Positions 1 through 8,765 of a stretch of DNA of 64,000 nucleotides are shown piece by piece. A program made the translations under genes and the position numbers. Position 1 is the stretch's first letter. Every line of letters begins with the position of its first letter. Under the pieces are notes generated by a model, which was not told the origin of the DNA, did not search any database, and saw only the letters and a list, made by a program, of their open reading frames with translations. Source of the stretch: Myxococcales bacterium (GTDB lineage: Bacteria > Myxococcota_A > Polyangia > Haliangiales > Haliangiaceae); assembly GCA_016716835.1 (NCBI GenBank), contig JADJUW010000002.1, positions 372,001 to 436,000 of the forward strand, written 5' to 3'.

Positions 1-157
1 CACGCAGCAAGCAAGACGTGGGCAACGACATGATATGGCTGCAAAGTGCAAATTGCGGACCACGTCAAATTGCGGCACGAGCCCTAGGAATTGCCGATTG
101 CTGAGGTCGTTTGGCCCCAGCCTGGCGACGTTGGTGCCCAGCAGAGATGCGGGCGCC
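1..157. other. Window edge, no gene supported
   Basis: This edge stretch lies downstream of the dioxygenase gene that ends at 158. One reverse-strand frame stays open to base 1 (it reads approximately LGTNVARLGPNDLSNRQFLG), but I see no convincing start codon, ribosome site or recognisable domain. It may be the edge of another gene beyond the window or simply non-coding. Confidence 0.3.
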
Positions 158-808
158 TTACAGGGGCTGCAGCACAAAGTGGAACGTGGCGTGCTTGGCA
201 CCCTCGACGTCGGTGGTGGTCATAATCAACGACGGCCTAATGAAGGCGTCGACGTCGTTGAACGGATCGCCCGCAAAGTACAACTGGGTGGTCAATAACT
301 TGTGCCCAGGGGCGGCCACCTTGACGTGGACGTGCGCAGGCCGATATTGCGCGCCGTTGAGGTAGTGACCAGGCAGCACGGAGGTGAGGTGATAGTCGCC
401 TTCGGCGCCGGTAAATTGGTGGCCGCGCAACTCAAAGCCCACGTTGTCGTATGCCCCCGCGTGGTCGGCGCTCCAAAAATCTAACACCGCACCCTCAATC
501 GGCTCGCAGGTGGTTGACGAAACTACGCGGCCGCTGATGACGATGCGCGTGCCCGTGGTCCCCTCATCAACTAACACCGACCGCAGCGGCGAGTCTGGCA
601 AAAAGAAGGGGCCTTCGATATTGGGCTCCGTGAGCTCACCGCAGGTTGGTGGCAGGCCATCGGGTGGGGCATCCACGGCGTCGGGTATGGCGCCCTGCGG
701 GCTCATGTCGCAGGCGATAAGCCGACCGCCAACCCACGTGCCGATCACGCCAAGCGCGGTGTGTTTGAGAAAGCGACGTCGCGGCAGGTTGCTAGGTTGT
801 GGCTTCAT
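158..808 (-). CDS. Intradiol ring-cleavage dioxygenase-like protein, Tat-exported lipoprotein
   Basis: A 216-residue protein of the protocatechuate/catechol intradiol dioxygenase fold. The N-terminus has a twin-arginine motif (RRRFLK, residues 10-15), a hydrophobic stretch and a lipobox ending at Cys33 (RLIAC), so it is probably exported folded by Tat and lipidated. The non-haem iron ligands expected for the family are visible: Tyr120 (HAGAYDN), Tyr149 (PGHY), and the RPAHVHV motif with His159 and His161. The core carries the usual EPNIEGPFF segment near 61-69. Known relatives open aromatic diols between the two hydroxyls; the substrate here cannot be told, and secreted members often lack a pathway context. 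The neighbours (a TPR-PEGA protein) give no catabolic clue. Family call is firm; substrate unknown. Confidence 0.88.
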   Translation of the reverse strand: MKPQPSNLPRRRFLKHTALGVIGTWVGGRLIACDMSPQGAIPDAVDAPPDGLPPTCGELTEPNIEGPFFLPDSPLRSVLVDEGTTGTRIVISGRVVSSTTCEPIEGAVLDFWSADHAGAYDNVGFELRGHQFTGAEGDYHLTSVLPGHYLNGAQYRPAHVHVKVAAPGHKLLTTQLYFAGDPFNDVDAFIRPSLIMTTTDVEGAKHATFHFVLQPL

Positions 809-867
809 GCGCCCAACCTAACACGCGATCGCCAAAGCCATTGTTCACAATTTTTTGTCGCGATTGT

Positions 868-1914
868 TCAGAAACTGCCAGACAGCGTCACCAGCAAGCC
901 GCGCTCAGTCACGCTCGCGCCAACGCTGGGCGCGGGCCGTTTTTCGACGAGTTTTTTGCGGGGCGCATTGAGAATAGCCATCGTCGTGCCAAGCGCCAGC
1001 GCCGCGCCGCCGACTGCGATCATGCCGATGCCCAAGCCTTGCGAGCCCTCGGCGCGATCGCGCAGCTCAGGAAACGGATCTTCCTCGCATGCGGTAATGC
1101 CGCACGCATCCTCGAGGCGATCGCGGTAGTCGACAAAGAGGTCGCGGCTCTGCAACAACAGCCCCGTGCCAACGCCTGCGATGACGACGCCGGAGGCCAG
1201 CACCGTCCATGGTTTCCACGTCGCCCAACGCGTGATGATCACGGTTTCGCGATCCGAACCAATCGGCTGCAGCGTGATTGCCAGCGGGGGATTCTCGCCG
1301 GGCACCAACGGCTCGTTCATGACCTTGGGAAGATATCCCGCGCGCGTGCCGACGAAGGCATGGCGCCCTGGCTTGACGCGAATCACCTTTTCACCAGGGC
1401 AGGTCAAGAGCGCGTCGCCGTTGAGCGTCACGGTGGTGTCGGGTTGCCCGCAGCTAACCGTGGTCGTTGCGACCTGGCCGGTCAATAATTTTTGATACGT
1501 GGTGGCCTCGCGAAACGTCGCCGCGTCAAACGGCGCCTCGCCCCAGCGCAAGGCCTGATCGAGGTGGTCGAGCGCCTCGAGCGTGCGTTCGAGCGCGATG
1601 CACGCCCGCGCCGCATTAAAGTGGATCGCGGGGTGATCCCACGCCGCGAGGGCGGCCTCGTATTCCGCCAAGGCATCGCGATGTCGGTTATCGATGAACA
1701 GCGTGTTCCCGGCTTCGAGCTTGGCCTTGGCCGTGGCGCGGTCGGCCGTCGAGACGCCCTTAGACCACGGCGTCTCCTTACCAGACTCGACCGTGGTGCG
1801 CGTTGGGCTCGGCGTTGACGCCGGCGTTGATGGTTGCGCCATCGCGGCGGAGGGCGCGAGGTGAGCCGTCGCCAGGAGCAACACGCCAACCCGCAGCCAA
1901 TCGCTTGGACTCAC
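868..1914 (-). CDS. TPR-PEGA protein with two membrane segments, paired with a kinase gene
   Basis: A 348-residue exported protein. I place the start at a GTG (1914) because it gives a clean signal peptide ending in AAMAQ; in-frame ATGs at 2007 and 2106 would add a non-signal-like extension. After a Pro/Thr-rich linker come TPR-like helices (ALAEYEAALAAWDHPAIHFN, then the IALERTLEALDHLDQAL region), a PEGA-like beta region with KPGRHAFVGTRAGYLPK, then two hydrophobic segments (WTVLASGVVIAGVGTGLLL and LGIGMIAVGGAALALGTTM) flanking a small loop, and a tail ending in Phe. Its layout matches the protein encoded at 26822-27799. It is divergent from the kinase-STAND gene. Function is unknown; such proteins recur beside kinases in myxobacteria. 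Confidence 0.8.
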   Translation of the reverse strand: MSPSDWLRVGVLLLATAHLAPSAAMAQPSTPASTPSPTRTTVESGKETPWSKGVSTADRATAKAKLEAGNTLFIDNRHRDALAEYEAALAAWDHPAIHFNAARACIALERTLEALDHLDQALRWGEAPFDAATFREATTYQKLLTGQVATTTVSCGQPDTTVTLNGDALLTCPGEKVIRVKPGRHAFVGTRAGYLPKVMNEPLVPGENPPLAITLQPIGSDRETVIITRWATWKPWTVLASGVVIAGVGTGLLLQSRDLFVDYRDRLEDACGITACEEDPFPELRDRAEGSQGLGIGMIAVGGAALALGTTMAILNAPRKKLVEKRPAPSVGASVTERGLLVTLSGSF

Positions 1915-2088
1915 TTCGCCATGGTACGGCAGCGATGTCGAGCTTCGCAAGCGCGCGGCCACGGTGACGACGAAAGCATCATGTAGGACAATGGTGACGC
2001 TAGCCATACACCGACGCGCCGCATGACCACCCAAACGGTCGCGGTTGGCGCGCGGTTTGCGATACAATTTGTCGACGAGGGCAGGGGC

Positions 2089-5000
2089 ATGGCAACACCA
2101 AAACATGATCGCGACGCGGAGCCGACGTCACACGGCAGCGGCACAGCCACAAGCACTCCGAATCAAACGATGATCGGCGGCAGCCGCGTGCAGGCACCCG
2201 CGGGGCCTCGGCCGGTGGCATTGCCCATGGGCACGCCAGCCCATGCGATGCCGCAGGTTGCCGGCGCCGAGGCTGGCTTTGCCGCGACGTTGGCTCCAGG
2301 TGCGTTGCAAGTTGATGCCTCGGGTGTGCCGCGGGCAATGGCTCGAATGGAGTCATCGCCTATGCTGGCGCCGCAAGAGGCGCCTACGCCTGGCACGCTG
2401 CTCGGACAGTTTGAGTTGGTTAAGGAACTCGGCCGTGGCGGCATGGGCGTGGTCTATCTCGCGCGCGATCTTCGTCTCGGCCGCTTGGTCGCGATCAAGC
2501 TCATGACCAACGCCAGCCAAACCATGGCGCGACGCCTGCTCGAAGAGGCGCAAACCACGGCGCAATGCCAACACGAGAATATCGTCATCGTCTACAGCGC
2601 CGATGAGTGGCGTGGCGTGCCGTATTTGGCGCTTGAGTTTCTAGAGGGCCAATCCGTTGCCGAGCGCTTGTTGCAAGGGCCGCTGTCGCCGCGCGAAACC
2701 ATCGAACTACTCAGCTCGGTGGCGCGCGCCCTGGTGAAGGCGCATAGCATGGGCATTGTTCACTGCGATCTAAAGCCCGAAAACGTTTTTTGCGTCGCCA
2801 ATGGCCAGGTGAAGGTGCTCGACTTCGGCATCTCCCGCGTCGTCGCGGTCAAGCGCAATGCAGCGATTCAGGCGGCGGCGCTCAATGTGCTCAAGGTGAC
2901 CCAAGATGACACGGTGTCCGGCACCATCGAATACATGGCGCCCGAGCAATGGGGCGTCGACGAGATCGACCACCGCAGCGACATTTGGGCGGTTGGTATC
3001 ATGGCGTGGATCATGCTCACCGGCAAGCATCCGCTCGGTGAGGAGGTCTCGCTCGCCGCCGCCGTGGCCTCGGCCACCAATCTCGACGTGCCGCTGCCGT
3101 CGATCGCGACGGTCATGCCGGCGCTGCCACCACGCCTCATCGAGGCCATTGATTGCTGCCTGCACAAACACAAGTCGCAGCGCTTCGCCGATGCGCAGGC
3201 CCTCTTGGCCGTGCTGGAGTCGCTGTCGCCGCGTCGCATGTCGGCGGTGATCGATGCCGAGGCGAGCCCGTATCCCGGCATCGGCACGTTTCAAGAAGAG
3301 GATAGCGCCCGCTTCTTTGGCCGCGATCGCGAGATTGCGCACGCGGTGGCGCGCTTACAAGAGACGCCCATGCTGGTGATTACCGCGCCCTCGGGCGTTG
3401 GCAAGTCGTCGTTTTTGCGCGCGGGCGTCATGCCGGCACTCAAGGCGCTGGGGCCGTGGGAGGCGTTTATTGTGCGTCCCGGCCGTGCGCCCATCGAGAG
3501 CCTGGCCGCGGCGATCGAGCCCTTGTGCTTCGCGCGCGATCAGGGCGGCGGTGCGCAGCTGCGGGCGCGCATCGCGACGCGGCTGCGGCAAGAGCCAGGC
3601 TTTCTCGGCAATCTCTTGCGCAGCCGGGCGCGCAAGGCGGGCGTGCGCGTAGCCTTGATGGTCGATCAATTAGAAGAAGTGGTCACCCAGTGCGACTCGC
3701 CGGCCGAACGATCAGTTTTTTTGCAGGCCTTGGCTGGCGTCGCCGATGATCGTTCGTCGCCATTGCGATTGCTAACCTCGATTCGCTCCGATTTTATCGA
3801 TCGCCTTAGCGACGACGCGCCGTTTTTCGCGCGCGTGCGCGACGGCCTGTTCTTATTGCCGCCGATGAAGCCCGATAACCTGCGCGAGGCGATCGTGCGG
3901 CCGCTCGAGCTAACCGCGTATCGACTCGAAAGCCCAACGATGGTCGAGGACATGGTCGCGTCGCTCGCGGGCACGCCGGGCGCGCTGCCGCTGTTGCAAT
4001 TCGCGGCGGCGTCGCTGTGGGAGGTGCGGGATACCGCGCGGCGGCTGCTCACCGAGGCGGCATACCAAGAAATGGGCGGCGCGCTCGGCGCGCTCGGCAG
4101 CCATGCCGATCGAACGCTGTCCTTGCTATCGCCGCCGAGGCAACAATTGGCCAAGCGCGTGCTGCAGCTGCTGGTCAGCGGCGAGGGCACCCGCGTCGCC
4201 ACGACCTATGACGAGCTGGTGGCGCGCTTTGAGGCCAATGACGAGCTCGGCGCAGTGATCGAACACCTCGTGGCGGGACGTTTGCTTGTCATCCAGAAGG
4301 GCGAGGCGACCTACGTCGAACTCGCGCACGAGTACCTCGCACAGGGTTGGCCCACGCTGCGCAAATGGCGCGAGGAATCGCGCGAAGACAGCGCGTATTT
4401 GCGCCAGCTCGCGAGCGCCGCGAAGCAGTGGCACGCACGCGATCGGTCGCTTGGCCTGTTGTGGACCGGCGATGATGCGGTTGCGGCGCAGCGGTTTGCC
4501 GCGCGCTATGCGGGTGAGTTGACTGGGGTAGAGCGCGAGTACTTGCAGGCGGTCACCGCGCAGCACGCGCGGACACAGCGCGCGCGTCGATTGCGGCGCC
4601 TTGGCCTTGCCGCCGCGGCCTCGGTGGTCATTGCGGGCCTCGCCGTTGGCTTGGTCGTGGTCAAGCAGGCGCAAGGCGCGGCGCAAGCCGAGGCCTCGCG
4701 CGCCGTGGCCGCGGAGTCGCAGAGCGCCGCACGCCTGGCAGCGCTGGAAAAAGAAAAGGCCGACCGCGAGGCCGCCGAACGTGAAAAGCGCGCGGCGGAC
4801 GCGCAGCTCGCGGCGGCACAAGGCTTATTAAGCCAGGCCCAGCTCGACCTCGCGGCCGCCGAAAAAACGTTGCTCGATTCCAAGGCCGCGTTGTCGTCGA
4901 CGATCGCGCAGCTGGCCACCGGCGACACCAAGTCACTGGCCGCGCTCAGCACCACCTTGGGGCAGCAGGCCGATGCGGCATTTGCACAGGCCGCCGCGGC

Positions 5001-5364
5001 AACCAAGCAGATCGCCGAGGTGCGGCGCCAGTCCGAGGACGCCCGGCAGGAGGCGGTTGAAAAAACCAAGGAGGCCGCGCAGGCGCGGCAAGATGCCGCA
5101 ACGCTCAAGGCCGAAGCCGAGGCCGCGATGGCGCTGGCGCGCAAAGAGAGCGAGCGCGCCACCCTGGCCTTGGCCGCGCTTGAGCGCGCCGAACGCGTCG
5201 CCAAGGAGGCCGGCGCGGTAGCCACCCAAGAACGCAAGCTGCGCGAAACCGAGGCCGAAAAGGCGCGGCGTCTTGAGCAAGAAAAATTGACCATGGAGCA
5301 GGAGCTCGCGGCCAAGCAGCGTGCGCGCGAACAGCAGGCTGGCTCGCTGATTAAGGATTTGTAG
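2089..5364 (+). CDS. Ser/Thr protein kinase fused to STAND-type NTPase with C-terminal coiled coil
   Basis: About 1091 residues from the ATG at 2089, chosen because a purine-rich GAGGGCAGGGG lies just upstream; an in-frame ATG at 2023 would add 22 residues. Order: a low-complexity N-terminus; Hanks kinase (glycine loop GRGGMGVVY, lysine in VAIKLM, catalytic HCDLKPEN near 225, DFG near 245, GTIEYMAPEQW); an nSTAND-type P-loop domain entered by PYPGIGTFQEEDSARFFGR, with Walker A APSGVGKSS near 434 and Walker B VALMVDQLEE near 521; winged-helix-like region; one membrane helix near 842-860; then a roughly 220-residue Ala/Glu/Lys-rich coiled coil. The kinase catalytic residues look intact. It probably senses or scaffolds at the inner membrane; the target is unknown. 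The lipoprotein gene follows 2 bases later. Confidence 0.92.
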   Translation: MATPKHDRDAEPTSHGSGTATSTPNQTMIGGSRVQAPAGPRPVALPMGTPAHAMPQVAGAEAGFAATLAPGALQVDASGVPRAMARMESSPMLAPQEAPTPGTLLGQFELVKELGRGGMGVVYLARDLRLGRLVAIKLMTNASQTMARRLLEEAQTTAQCQHENIVIVYSADEWRGVPYLALEFLEGQSVAERLLQGPLSPRETIELLSSVARALVKAHSMGIVHCDLKPENVFCVANGQVKVLDFGISRVVAVKRNAAIQAAALNVLKVTQDDTVSGTIEYMAPEQWGVDEIDHRSDIWAVGIMAWIMLTGKHPLGEEVSLAAAVASATNLDVPLPSIATVMPALPPRLIEAIDCCLHKHKSQRFADAQALLAVLESLSPRRMSAVIDAEASPYPGIGTFQEEDSARFFGRDREIAHAVARLQETPMLVITAPSGVGKSSFLRAGVMPALKALGPWEAFIVRPGRAPIESLAAAIEPLCFARDQGGGAQLRARIATRLRQEPGFLGNLLRSRARKAGVRVALMVDQLEEVVTQCDSPAERSVFLQALAGVADDRSSPLRLLTSIRSDFIDRLSDDAPFFARVRDGLFLLPPMKPDNLREAIVRPLELTAYRLESPTMVEDMVASLAGTPGALPLLQFAAASLWEVRDTARRLLTEAAYQEMGGALGALGSHADRTLSLLSPPRQQLAKRVLQLLVSGEGTRVATTYDELVARFEANDELGAVIEHLVAGRLLVIQKGEATYVELAHEYLAQGWPTLRKWREESREDSAYLRQLASAAKQWHARDRSLGLLWTGDDAVAAQRFAARYAGELTGVEREYLQAVTAQHARTQRARRLRRLGLAAAASVVIAGLAVGLVVVKQAQGAAQAEASRAVAAESQSAARLAALEKEKADREAAEREKRAADAQLAAAQGLLSQAQLDLAAAEKTLLDSKAALSSTIAQLATGDTKSLAALSTTLGQQADAAFAQAAAATKQIAEVRRQSEDARQEAVEKTKEAAQARQDAATLKAEAEAAMALARKESERATLALAALERAERVAKEAGAVATQERKLRETEAEKARRLEQEKLTMEQELAAKQRAREQQAGSLIKDL

Positions 5365-5366
5365 GC

Positions 5367-8300
5367 ATGAACATGCAACACGACTCGCAAGTTCACCCCG
5401 CGCAGGCCCGAGCAACGCCACGTCGGCCGGGGCTGTTGGTCGGCATCGGCCTGATGGCGCTCTTGGCGGGTAGTGCCTGCCGCGCGACCCCTGGCGTCGT
5501 GTGCGCCGATGGCAGCCTGTGCCCCGACGGCGCGGCCTGTCTGGTCGATAGCGAGTTCGGCACCACCTACTGCGTCGAGCCGTCGCAGCAAACGTGCGAT
5601 CCGGAAAAGATCGGGACGTTTTGCGAGTTCGCGGGCGTCGCGGGCATCTGCATCGACGAAGGCTACTGCGTCGCTTCATTTTGCGGCGACGGTCGCGTCG
5701 ATTCCCGCCGCGAGATGTGCGATGGCGATCAAGCCGACCTCTCGTGCGCCGAGGTCAACGATACGTCCTATATCACCGGCGATTATGGTTGCGCGGCGTG
5801 CGTCACGGATCTGCGCGCATCGTGCGTGGCCGACAATTGGATGCCGTGGAGTTTTACCACCTCGAGGCTCGTCGGCATCGCCGGCCTCGATGATCACGCG
5901 TTGTGGGTGATCGCCCAGGGCGGCGAGGCCGCGGGCTCGTCGCAACCGCTGCGCGCCGAGATCTGGGTTTTTGACGGCCTGGCCTGGTACCAGGATGAGC
6001 CTGCCGACGTAATGGAGGGCGCGAAGGCTATTTCGGTCGCGGCGGCGGGCGAGACGACGTGGGTGACGCTGCGTCGCGGCGACGCTGGCGAGCTGTGGCG
6101 CCGCGATGTCGACGGCACGTGGCAGCAGAACACCGATAGCGACTTACCTCCAACGCCGCTGACTCTGTTTACTACGACCGATGGCGTGTTCGGGTTTTCA
6201 AACACAACGCTCTATGGCATCACCGAAGCCGGCGAGCTGTCGCGGCTGGTGACGCTAAATACGAATTTGCCACCGACGACGATCATTAATAGCGCCGTGG
6301 CGTTTCGCACCTCGACCAATACGTACTACGGCTATCTGGCGATCGACGGCAAGGTCTATGCGTTCGCGAGCGGTACCATTAGCGACCAACCGGAAACCGG
6401 CAGCGGCCCGATCCACGGCACCCAACAAGTGGTCGAGGCAACGCGGCTAGTCGCCCAGGTGCCTTCACTAATCTATGCGTTCTCGCCCGCGGGGTCGGCG
6501 CCGACGGGTGGTCAAACCAACTTGGTATGGGGCCGCGCGGGTGGCGGCTGGGGCGGAGGCGCAGCCACCATCGACAGCGTAAGCATGGGCGGCGGTCAAA
6601 CCTGGTTGACCTCAAGCGCGGCGGTGTATCATGCGGTCGACGGCTTCGACACGGTGCTCGCAAATGGCATGCAGTCGCCGGCGCTTGAGACGTACACGAC
6701 GCCCACGGGGACGTTGTGGGCGATCGCACGCGACAGCACCACCGTGACCTCGCGGCGGGTGCATCGCCGTGGGGCCAATTGGGGCGTCAGCCAGCCGAGG
6801 CACGTCGGCGGACCAAGCAACAGCGAAGTGCTCATCCTGGATACCAACGCGATCATGTATAGCCCCGAAGGCGCCGGCGAGGCAGCTCACTACGTTGGCG
6901 GTGGTGGCCCGATCACTGCATATCTCGAGGTCGATGCCGGGAGGTATCTCGCGTTTTCGTCGATCGGCACCGGCGACGCCCAACAGGCCGTCGCGATCAT
7001 TTTGTACGTCGTCAACGATCGCCTTGAGCCAGGGACGATGCAGCTAATTCCAAACATGTCCGAAGTGACCCATGCCGTCGCAAATACGAAATCTCGGCAG
7101 ATCTATGCGATCGGGCACAAAAACGTTGGCAACGTCGACGTGCCACGCAGCAGCACGAGCTTTGATAGCGGGTTTAACTGGGCGACAGCGGAGATGCCGA
7201 CCTCGTCGCGCTTGGTCGGCCTGGCGACGCTCATCGACGACGATGATGCCTCGCAGCCCTCTGGGGCCTGCGCGCTCAGCGAGACAGGCAGCCTTTACTG
7301 TGGGGTAAGTGGCCTTCCCTCGACGACAACGTACACGCTCGGCACGGGGCTTGCGTGCGTTGCGTTGTTTCCGATGAGCATCGTTGTCGGCGACCCAACC
7401 TTTGTGGCCGCGTGCAATCAGACCAGCCCGGCAGACAGTTATGCCTTCTTGCGATTCACCGTCGATTGGACCACCCAGCCCGCCATCGACCCAGGCCTCG
7501 CGGTACAGCGCAACGACGCAACGCTGCACGCGGCCTGGTCCTCGCAAGAAAGCATCGATGCCTATGTCATCGAAACCGAGACCGTTGCGGCCGCGCCTGC
7601 TGTCGTCCGGTTGCTTCCAATCAGCGTAACGTTCAACACCACGCTTATAAAAGGCGGCCTGACCACCACGGACGTCTTGTTGACCGGGCGTTGGTACGGC
7701 ACGTCCACGACGCTTGCGTGGGTCGAACGAAGCTCGACCGAACCAGATCGAGTATCGTCCGCCGGTTGGCCGACGAATATTGGCCTCAATACACTTGCCT
7801 CCGTAGCCGTGGGCGACGCAGTTCATGCGCTTGCCTCGAACTTATTGAACGACGGCACTGAGTACGGCGCCGGCGCGGTCGTTGCCTTTGATGGCGCGAA
7901 TCTTGTTCGGTTAAGCCCGCACGCCTCGGTTGACCCAACCTTCAAGCCCTTGCTCGCCTCGTTGCCGCCCGAGACGACAGTGCACGACATCGCAGGGGTC
8001 GCCGCTGCCAACGGCGGTGTGCCCTACTACTATCTCGCGACCTCAACCGGGCTATGGTACTTCGACGGCGACGCGACCATCAAGCGCGCGAGCGCCGCGC
8101 TCGAGTTTGCGGCCGAGGCCACAGAGGTGGTGACTGCCGCAGGCGTGGTTGCCGCCTTGGTGAACGAGGCCGATCCACTCCAGGCCACGGTTCTTATCAA
8201 GTCAGCCTCCGGCTTTTGGATCACGCCGACACCGGTGCCTCGCGCCAAGGCGGTATGCACTGCCAACGGCCAGGTGCTGGCCGCGGTGATCGACGGCGAC

Positions 8301-8714
8301 ACCACCACCTTGCGCGATGTTAAGGCGGGCAGCAATTTGGCCACCGACTTCGCGGGGACTCCGGCGGCCTTGTGGTGCGGCAAGGGCGCGGGCACATCGA
8401 TCGTGGTGGTGCTGGCGACCTCGATGGGCGATGGCACCGGCTCGTTGCACACCTTTACCGTCGACGAATCAACCGTGCAAGAAGGCAGCGCCGTCTCGAT
8501 TCCGCAAGAAGTCACGCACATCGCCGGCAACGCGCCAAGCGATGTCCATGCGCGAGGCGCGGGCTACTATCATTTTAATGGCGTGAGCTGGTCGGCGGTG
8601 CGCGCCTTTGGCTCGCAGGTAGTGGATCTCGAATCGATTGGGGGGAACATCTACGCCATTGGCGAAGGCGGCGATGTACAGCTCACCATTGGCACCATGC
8701 GGCCGACGCCTTAA
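5367..8714 (+). CDS. Large Cys-rich lipoprotein, probable beta-propeller
   Basis: A 1115-residue protein starting 2 bases after the kinase stop, so very likely co-translated with it. The N-terminus has a hydrophobic core and lipobox LLAGSAC (Cys near 33). The next ~120 residues are Cys-rich, with VCADGSLCPDGAACLVD and FCGDGRVDSRREMCDGD; the latter resembles the Cys-rich repeats common in myxobacterial surface proteins. The remaining ~950 residues are rich in Gly/Thr/Val/Trp with recurring blocks of the type LWVIA, TWVTL, LWAIARD and LWYFDGD, suggesting many short beta repeats as in a propeller. No catalytic motif is visible. It is likely anchored on the cell surface or periplasm and may be an output or sensor partner of the upstream kinase; that link is inference from adjacency. 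Confidence 0.82.
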   Translation: MNMQHDSQVHPAQARATPRRPGLLVGIGLMALLAGSACRATPGVVCADGSLCPDGAACLVDSEFGTTYCVEPSQQTCDPEKIGTFCEFAGVAGICIDEGYCVASFCGDGRVDSRREMCDGDQADLSCAEVNDTSYITGDYGCAACVTDLRASCVADNWMPWSFTTSRLVGIAGLDDHALWVIAQGGEAAGSSQPLRAEIWVFDGLAWYQDEPADVMEGAKAISVAAAGETTWVTLRRGDAGELWRRDVDGTWQQNTDSDLPPTPLTLFTTTDGVFGFSNTTLYGITEAGELSRLVTLNTNLPPTTIINSAVAFRTSTNTYYGYLAIDGKVYAFASGTISDQPETGSGPIHGTQQVVEATRLVAQVPSLIYAFSPAGSAPTGGQTNLVWGRAGGGWGGGAATIDSVSMGGGQTWLTSSAAVYHAVDGFDTVLANGMQSPALETYTTPTGTLWAIARDSTTVTSRRVHRRGANWGVSQPRHVGGPSNSEVLILDTNAIMYSPEGAGEAAHYVGGGGPITAYLEVDAGRYLAFSSIGTGDAQQAVAIILYVVNDRLEPGTMQLIPNMSEVTHAVANTKSRQIYAIGHKNVGNVDVPRSSTSFDSGFNWATAEMPTSSRLVGLATLIDDDDASQPSGACALSETGSLYCGVSGLPSTTTYTLGTGLACVALFPMSIVVGDPTFVAACNQTSPADSYAFLRFTVDWTTQPAIDPGLAVQRNDATLHAAWSSQESIDAYVIETETVAAAPAVVRLLPISVTFNTTLIKGGLTTTDVLLTGRWYGTSTTLAWVERSSTEPDRVSSAGWPTNIGLNTLASVAVGDAVHALASNLLNDGTEYGAGAVVAFDGANLVRLSPHASVDPTFKPLLASLPPETTVHDIAGVAAANGGVPYYYLATSTGLWYFDGDATIKRASAALEFAAEATEVVTAAGVVAALVNEADPLQATVLIKSASGFWITPTPVPRAKAVCTANGQVLAAVIDGDTTTLRDVKAGSNLATDFAGTPAALWCGKGAGTSIVVVLATSMGDGTGSLHTFTVDESTVQEGSAVSIPQEVTHIAGNAPSDVHARGAGYYHFNGVSWSAVRAFGSQVVDLESIGGNIYAIGEGGDVQLTIGTMRPTP

Positions 8715-8765
8715 AGCGCCACGCGACGCACCCTGGGCGCCGACGAATATGGCAGGCTGCCGGGC

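Noticed and set aside
799..1488. 229-codon forward ORF opposite the TPR-PEGA gene
   Set aside because: Arg/Ala-rich antisense frame without any motif.
4506..5591. 361-codon reverse ORF over the kinase coiled coil
   Set aside because: Ala/Ser/Arg-rich shadow generated by the repeated Ala/Glu coiled-coil codons.
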